In this document: positions 6,338 through 9,781 of the stretch, in pieces | Layout of the letters: each line of letters starts with the position of its first letter | How positions within the stretch are numbered: position 1 is the first letter of the stretch | Assembly: GCA_018065165.1 (NCBI GenBank) | Contig: JAGHTV010000199.1 | Location: 1-9,781 of the forward strand | DNA length: 9,781 nucleotides | Direction of reading: 5' to 3' | DNA from: Candidatus Sodaliphilus fimicaballi | GTDB taxonomy: Bacteria > Bacteroidota > Bacteroidia > Bacteroidales > Muribaculaceae | Notes under the pieces: generated by a model | Database searches by the model: none | Told to the model about the DNA's origin: nothing | The model's input: the letters and a program-made list of their open reading frames with translations, nothing else | Translations under genes and position numbers: made by a program

Positions 6338-7507
6338 ATGAGAGTACTGCTGGCTAACAAGTTTTATTATCCCCGTGGTGGTGACTGCGTGGCGATGCTC
6401 AACACCGAGCGAGCATTGCGCCAGCGTGGCCACGAGGTGGCTGTGTTTGCCATGCGACACCCACTCAACCTAGAATCGACGTGGAGCAAGTACTGGCCCA
6501 GCGAGGTAAGTTTCGACGGTCCGCTCAGCAGCAAGCTCAAGGCCGCCAGCCGCATACTGGGCGGAAATGGCGTGGCCAAGGCTTTCACTCGCCTACTCAA
6601 CGACTTCAAGCCCGAGGTGGTTCATCTGCACAACATACACTCACAACTGTCGCCAGTGCTGGCACAGCTGGCACACAACCATGGCTGCCGTGTGGTGTGG
6701 ACTATGCACGACTACAAACTCTTGTGCCCCGCCTACTCGTGCCTTGACGGCAGCGGCAGGGTGTGCGAGCAATGTATGACTGGCAGCAAGTGCAATGTGG
6801 TGAAAAAACGCTGCATGAAGGGCTCGCTCGCAGCAAGCCTAGCAGCGTGGCTCGAGGCAGTGAAGTGGCCTCTATCATCGCTCATGCAATGGACCGACGC
6901 TGTAATATGCCCTAGCCAGTTTATGGCCCGCATGATGATAAAGGCAGGTCTTGACAAGAGTAAGATTTCGGTCGTCCACAACTTTACCAATAGGACTCCC
7001 GAGGTTGTTGCCTGTCGCGACAACTACTACTGCTATGTGGGTCGCCTGTCGCAAGAAAAAGGCATTACACGCCTCCTAGAGGTGGCACAGCATCTGCCCT
7101 ACCAGCTCAAGGTGGCAGGCACAGGTCCGCTCGAAGCTGAACTGCGAGAGAAATATGGCAGTAATGAAAACATTGAGTTCCTAGGACAACTCACGCCCCA
7201 CGAGGTGTCGCAACTGTTGCAGCAAGCACGCGTCACGGTAATGCCATCGATGTGGTATGAGAACAATCCGCTGGCAGCCATCGAGAGCCTGTGTGCAGGC
7301 ACTCCTGTAGTGGGCACCAACATGGGCGGCATCCCAGAGCTCATCAACGACTCTAACGGCGTAGTTACGCCCATAGAGCATCTGGGCGAAGCCATTACCC
7401 AGGCAATGGCCACACCATGGAATCACAACGGCATAGCGGCCGCCGCACACAGCATTTACAATGAGGAGCGCTACATAGCGCAGTTGATTAAGGCTTACAC
7501 TAAGTAG
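6338..7507 (+). CDS. GT4 family glycosyltransferase with Cys-rich insert
   Basis: This 389-residue retaining glycosyltransferase has the GT-B fold (GT4). The N-terminal acceptor domain starts MRVLLANKFYYPRGGD and has the VVHLHNIH segment. The C-terminal donor domain has GRLSQEKG (235-242), GTGPLEAELREKY, and the catalytic-region EX7E motif with Glu308 and Glu316 (ENNPLAAIE), followed by AGTPVVGTNMGGIPELI. Six cysteines lie between Cys130 and Cys159, right after the HDYKLLCP motif. Related GT4 enzymes often carry a similar cluster, which might bind a metal. It most likely adds a sugar from a nucleotide donor to a surface glycan; donor and acceptor are not readable. No signal peptide is present, so it acts in the cytosol at the membrane. 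It probably shares a transcript with ychF (41-nt gap) and overlaps the convergent GT4 gene tail to tail by 8 nt. Confidence 0.92.
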   Translation: MRVLLANKFYYPRGGDCVAMLNTERALRQRGHEVAVFAMRHPLNLESTWSKYWPSEVSFDGPLSSKLKAASRILGGNGVAKAFTRLLNDFKPEVVHLHNIHSQLSPVLAQLAHNHGCRVVWTMHDYKLLCPAYSCLDGSGRVCEQCMTGSKCNVVKKRCMKGSLAASLAAWLEAVKWPLSSLMQWTDAVICPSQFMARMMIKAGLDKSKISVVHNFTNRTPEVVACRDNYYCYVGRLSQEKGITRLLEVAQHLPYQLKVAGTGPLEAELREKYGSNENIEFLGQLTPHEVSQLLQQARVTVMPSMWYENNPLAAIESLCAGTPVVGTNMGGIPELINDSNGVVTPIEHLGEAITQAMATPWNHNGIAAAAHSIYNEERYIAQLIKAYTK

Positions 7508-7512
7508 TGTAA
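7495..7512. terminator. Small hairpin across the two overlapping stop codons
   Basis: TTACACT (7495-7501) and AGTGTAA (7506-7512) form a perfect 7-bp stem with an AAGT loop, spanning the stop codons of both convergent GT4 genes. The stem is AT-rich and weak and no T-run follows on either strand, so it is at best a minor bidirectional termination or pause element and may be chance. Confidence 0.3.
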
Positions 7513-8612
7513 TAATCTACCTCGGCCGCACGATAAGCCATGATAGTATCTATGGCTATCTGATCCCACGAATATTTTGTCATGTTGTAAGTACGACGCG
7601 CAGCAGGTTTTGAAATCTTGCGGTAGAGCTCATTGCACAGGCTGTCCATGTTGTCGACATGGAAGTGGTCGAGCGGATCGAGCTCGGGTAGCATGTTGGG
7701 CTTAATGTCGCTCACCAGCACATCGAGGCCGTAAGACATAGCCTCGAGCAACGAGATTGACAATCCCTCATGAGTTGAAGGCAGCACAAACAGGGCCGCT
7801 GCACTCATCACCTGAGCCAACTTGTCGCCCTTGATAAATCCGGTGAGCACAACACCTGCCTCGCGTGCCTTGGCCTTGAGGTCTCTACTATACTGGTCGT
7901 CGATGTCGCTATCGCCCACCAGTACCAGTTTCTTGCCACAGGTGCTGATGCGGCCAAATGCGTCAACGAGCATATCGAGGCGTTTTTCGGGCACGAAGCG
8001 AGCTACTGCTACGACATACTCTCCCGGGGTGAGGCCCAACTCGTTAAGGTAGTCGTAAGACTGTGGCACAGGAGGTTCGTTAACGCCATTGGGTATCACA
8101 TGCACCTTGCTCGCGTAGCCATACTCGTTGACAAGTCCATCGGCAATCTCATTGCTGATGGCAATCACGCTGTTAGAGTACTTCATCATGCACCACTCGC
8201 CCAGCTTGATGATGGCACTAGCCACACTGCCCCACTTGTCGCGGTTATAGTCGCTGCCATGACTTGTAGCAACCACCTTGAGGCCCAGCAAGCGTGCCAC
8301 AGGAGCCATCAGACAAGGTCCCACTCCATGGATGTGCACCACCTTGGCCATCACGCGGCGGGCATACAACACTCCCATGAGGGTGTGCAGTGCAGCCTCG
8401 AAGTGCTTGCTCTTGACACTTGCTATGTCAAACAGTTTTACACCCTTGTACTCCTTGAGTCCTGCTGTTGCACCCACATAGTCGCTACGACGCACCACGG
8501 TAACATCGGCTCCCCTTTGAGCCAAGCGGGGGCACAATTGCTCGCAATGCGTCTCGATGCCTCCCTGTATGCCAGGAATGCCTCGTGTTCCAGTTACTAC
8601 AACCTTTATCAT
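7500..8612 (-). CDS. GT4 family glycosyltransferase (GTRGIPxxxGGxET subgroup)
   Basis: This 370-residue GT-B enzyme begins MIKVVVTGTRGIPGIQGG followed by IETHCEQL, the hallmark of a GT4 subgroup common in exopolysaccharide and O-antigen loci. The donor domain shows VARFVPEKRLDMLVDAF, LVLVGDSD, and PSTHEGLSISLLEAMSYG with EX7E glutamates at 282 and 290. The segment VVHIHGVGPCLM and the ATSHGSDYNRDKWG loop fit the acceptor-side domain of GT4 proteins. It probably transfers a hexose or deoxyhexose onto a lipid-linked or surface glycan; specificity cannot be assigned. The ATG starts 4 nt after the stop of the radical SAM gene, so the two are almost surely co-transcribed and translationally coupled. 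The 3' end overlaps the convergent GT4 gene by 8 nt. The length is normal for the family. Confidence 0.92.
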   Translation of the reverse strand: MIKVVVTGTRGIPGIQGGIETHCEQLCPRLAQRGADVTVVRRSDYVGATAGLKEYKGVKLFDIASVKSKHFEAALHTLMGVLYARRVMAKVVHIHGVGPCLMAPVARLLGLKVVATSHGSDYNRDKWGSVASAIIKLGEWCMMKYSNSVIAISNEIADGLVNEYGYASKVHVIPNGVNEPPVPQSYDYLNELGLTPGEYVVAVARFVPEKRLDMLVDAFGRISTCGKKLVLVGDSDIDDQYSRDLKAKAREAGVVLTGFIKGDKLAQVMSAAALFVLPSTHEGLSISLLEAMSYGLDVLVSDIKPNMLPELDPLDHFHVDNMDSLCNELYRKISKPAARRTYNMTKYSWDQIAIDTIMAYRAAEVDYYTT

Positions 8613-8616
8613 ATCG

Positions 8617-9630
8617 TTACTTTCTTGAAATCAATGTTGCACTCATGCCACACAGGCTGCGCATCTTGTTGTAGAGCACCCAGGCGGCAGGCTTATAGAT
8701 GTACTTGTGCATCACGGGCGACACGGTTCCCACCATCCAGCAGTTCTTGGGGCATGAGCGCACCTTATCGCGCACGCTCTGTGCCTGCTCGCTGTTCCAT
8801 AGCTGCATGAAGTCCTGACACTGGTGTATGTTGCCCATGCTTTGCATCCACTTGTCCTTTTCCATACCGTTGCAGGGATAGACCTCACCCCACGGGTCGA
8901 TGAAGAAGTTGGCCGATCCCGCCTCGCAAGGCAGTAGTCGGCGACCTCCGTTCACATAGTTGATGAGGCCCATGTTGAAATAGGCGCGGAACCACGACTT
9001 AGGATGCTTCTCGGCAAGCTGCATATCGACGAGACGCTTGAAGTCGGCCACCACGGGAGCCTTGTCGGCAATCACGTTGTCGCTCTTGTGGAAGTAGAAC
9101 GAGTTGTGCAGCGCAGCTGTGGCAAACTCCAGCCCCATCTCGCTCGCAAGCTTGTACAGCTCGAGCATGTCGGCCGAGTTAGCACCACCCACCGTGCAGC
9201 CAAACCCTATGTCCTTTACGCCCATCTCTTGCAGCGTCTTGAGCGTCTTGAGTCCGCGTTCAAATCCACCTTGACGGCCACGCAACTCGTCGTTCTTGGC
9301 AGCAAGGCCCTCGATAGAGATGCGTATGCCTATGTTGGGGAACTCCTTGGCAAGCGCAATGACACGCTCGTGAAACCATCCCGATGTAGAGATCACGATG
9401 CGAGGCGACTTGGTGTAGCACACACGCACAATGTCGGCCAGGTCGGTGCGTACAAAGGGCTCGCCACCAGTCAGGTTGATAAACTTGAGCTGCGGCAGGC
9501 ACTTGAGGTCATCGGCCTTAATCTCCTCGCTGCCCTGCGTGGGGTTAGCCCAAATGTTGCACATCTTGCAGTGCATGGGACAGCGGTAAGTCAATATAAT
9601 CGACGCATCGGTAGGACGGTTTGCTTTCAT
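8617..9630 (-). CDS. Radical SAM enzyme with C-terminal Twitch/SPASM-like cysteines
   Basis: This 337-residue protein has the radical SAM signature CPMHCKMC near the N-terminus (Cys17, Cys21, Cys24 bind the 4Fe-4S cluster that cleaves S-adenosylmethionine). The SAM-binding NLTGGEPFVR motif and the barrel strand IRISIEG follow. The C-terminal part has Cys235, Cys253 (a CX17C pair with FFIDPWGEVYPCNG between), Cys293 and Cys297 (CPKNC). This resembles a Twitch or reduced SPASM domain holding an auxiliary cluster. Such enzymes modify peptides, sugars or lipids; the substrate is unknown. Its GT4 partner 4 nt downstream suggests a role in glycan or glycolipid modification, but this is inference. 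I chose the ATG at 9630 over an in-frame TTG at 9648, since the family usually begins shortly before a NxxxxxCxxxC strand and the TTG adds six unconserved residues. No precursor-peptide gene is seen next to it. Confidence 0.9.
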   Translation of the reverse strand: MKANRPTDASIILTYRCPMHCKMCNIWANPTQGSEEIKADDLKCLPQLKFINLTGGEPFVRTDLADIVRVCYTKSPRIVISTSGWFHERVIALAKEFPNIGIRISIEGLAAKNDELRGRQGGFERGLKTLKTLQEMGVKDIGFGCTVGGANSADMLELYKLASEMGLEFATAALHNSFYFHKSDNVIADKAPVVADFKRLVDMQLAEKHPKSWFRAYFNMGLINYVNGGRRLLPCEAGSANFFIDPWGEVYPCNGMEKDKWMQSMGNIHQCQDFMQLWNSEQAQSVRDKVRSCPKNCWMVGTVSPVMHKYIYKPAAWVLYNKMRSLCGMSATLISRK

Positions 9631-9776
9631 ATAATATATAACGCACAAGCACGCCCTGTTATTGCTCTATGCCACCAATAAATCGCCCTCCAGTTGCAAA
9701 CACATAAAAAACGCTTACAGGGTAACCGCTTTTTACTGGAAAATCACTAAATTTGCAACACTATTCAAGAATCGAT
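9631..9776. promoter_or_regulatory. Divergent promoter region between the radical SAM gene and the next + strand gene
   Basis: This 146-base gap separates two genes that start in opposite directions. On the + strand TAAATTTG (9748-9755) is a perfect TAnnTTTG -7 box, and the ATG at 9777 would follow after a leader of about 15 nt. On the - strand the best match is TGTGTTTG (9704-9697), one base off consensus, without a good -33 partner. So the radical SAM/GT4 promoter probably lies here but is not pinned down. Confidence 0.55.
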
Positions 9777-9781
9777 ATGGC
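9777..9781 (+). CDS. Possible start of a + strand gene cut by the window edge
   Basis: ATGGC ends the window about 21 nt after a perfect -7 box (9748-9755). The arrangement resembles that before ychF, where the same TAAATTTGCAA string precedes ATGGCA. Only the initiator codon and two further bases are present, so nothing can be said about the product. Confidence 0.3.

Noticed and set aside
8100..8810. Long open frame on the + strand opposite the GT4 and radical SAM genes
   Set aside because: It lies antisense across two well-supported genes, has low-complexity, His/Cys-rich composition and no family resemblance; it is a by-product of GC-rich codons on the other strand.
9697..9704. Minus-strand -7 box TGTGTTTG for the radical SAM gene
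   Set aside because: It misses the conserved A of TAnnTTTG and lacks a TTG at the right distance; mentioned only as the best candidate.

Overview
The window looks like chromosomal DNA of a member of the Bacteroidales (Muribaculaceae- or Prevotella-like). Three lines of evidence support this. The intergenic regions carry -7 boxes of the Bacteroidetes type (TAnnTTTG) and no strong Shine-Dalgarno sequences. There is a large secreted protein with BspA-type leucine-rich repeats and a C-terminal dockerin-like tail. The remaining genes (a GYF_2/DUF3298 membrane protein, a Caps_synth-type glycosyltransferase, YchF, GT4 glycosyltransferases and a radical SAM enzyme) are a common mix in that order. The species cannot be fixed from the sequence alone.

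Layout. Positions 158-1369 (+) encode a membrane protein with a cytoplasmic GYF_2 domain and an outer RsiV-like DUF3298 domain. A strong bidirectional hairpin terminator (1410-1445) separates it from a convergent 803-residue secreted BspA-like LRR/dockerin protein (3880-1469, -), which has a well-formed promoter at 3985-4015. Immediately upstream of that promoter lies an orphan 3' end of a second GYF/DUF3298 gene (4036-4119, +). It shares a perfect 41-bp direct repeat with the intact gene. A Caps_synth/GT32-like glycosyltransferase (5023-4130, -) follows, then a divergent promoter region, then the housekeeping ATPase gene ychF (5196-6296, +) with a GT4 glycosyltransferase 41 nt behind it (6338-7507, +). 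On the opposite strand a radical SAM gene (9630-8617) and a second GT4 gene (8612-7500) form a tight two-gene unit whose end overlaps the first GT4 gene by 8 nt. The window ends in a probable divergent promoter and the first bases of another + strand gene.

How the genes may work together. Three glycosyltransferases and a radical SAM enzyme around ychF suggest a surface glycan (capsule, LPS or exopolysaccharide) neighbourhood. There is no flippase, polymerase or sugar-nucleotide gene in view, so the product cannot be named. The BspA-like protein is probably exported and the GYF/DUF3298 protein probably spans the inner membrane; their shared theme is the cell envelope.

The most unusual point is the 41-bp repeat and the regenerated 3' end of the GYF/DUF3298 gene. 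The 2.7-kb, AT-rich BspA-like gene sits exactly between the two copies. This looks like a cassette gained by recombination into the 3' end of a conserved gene, or the scar of a deleted tandem paralogue. I found no tRNA, rRNA, CRISPR array, transposase or integrase.
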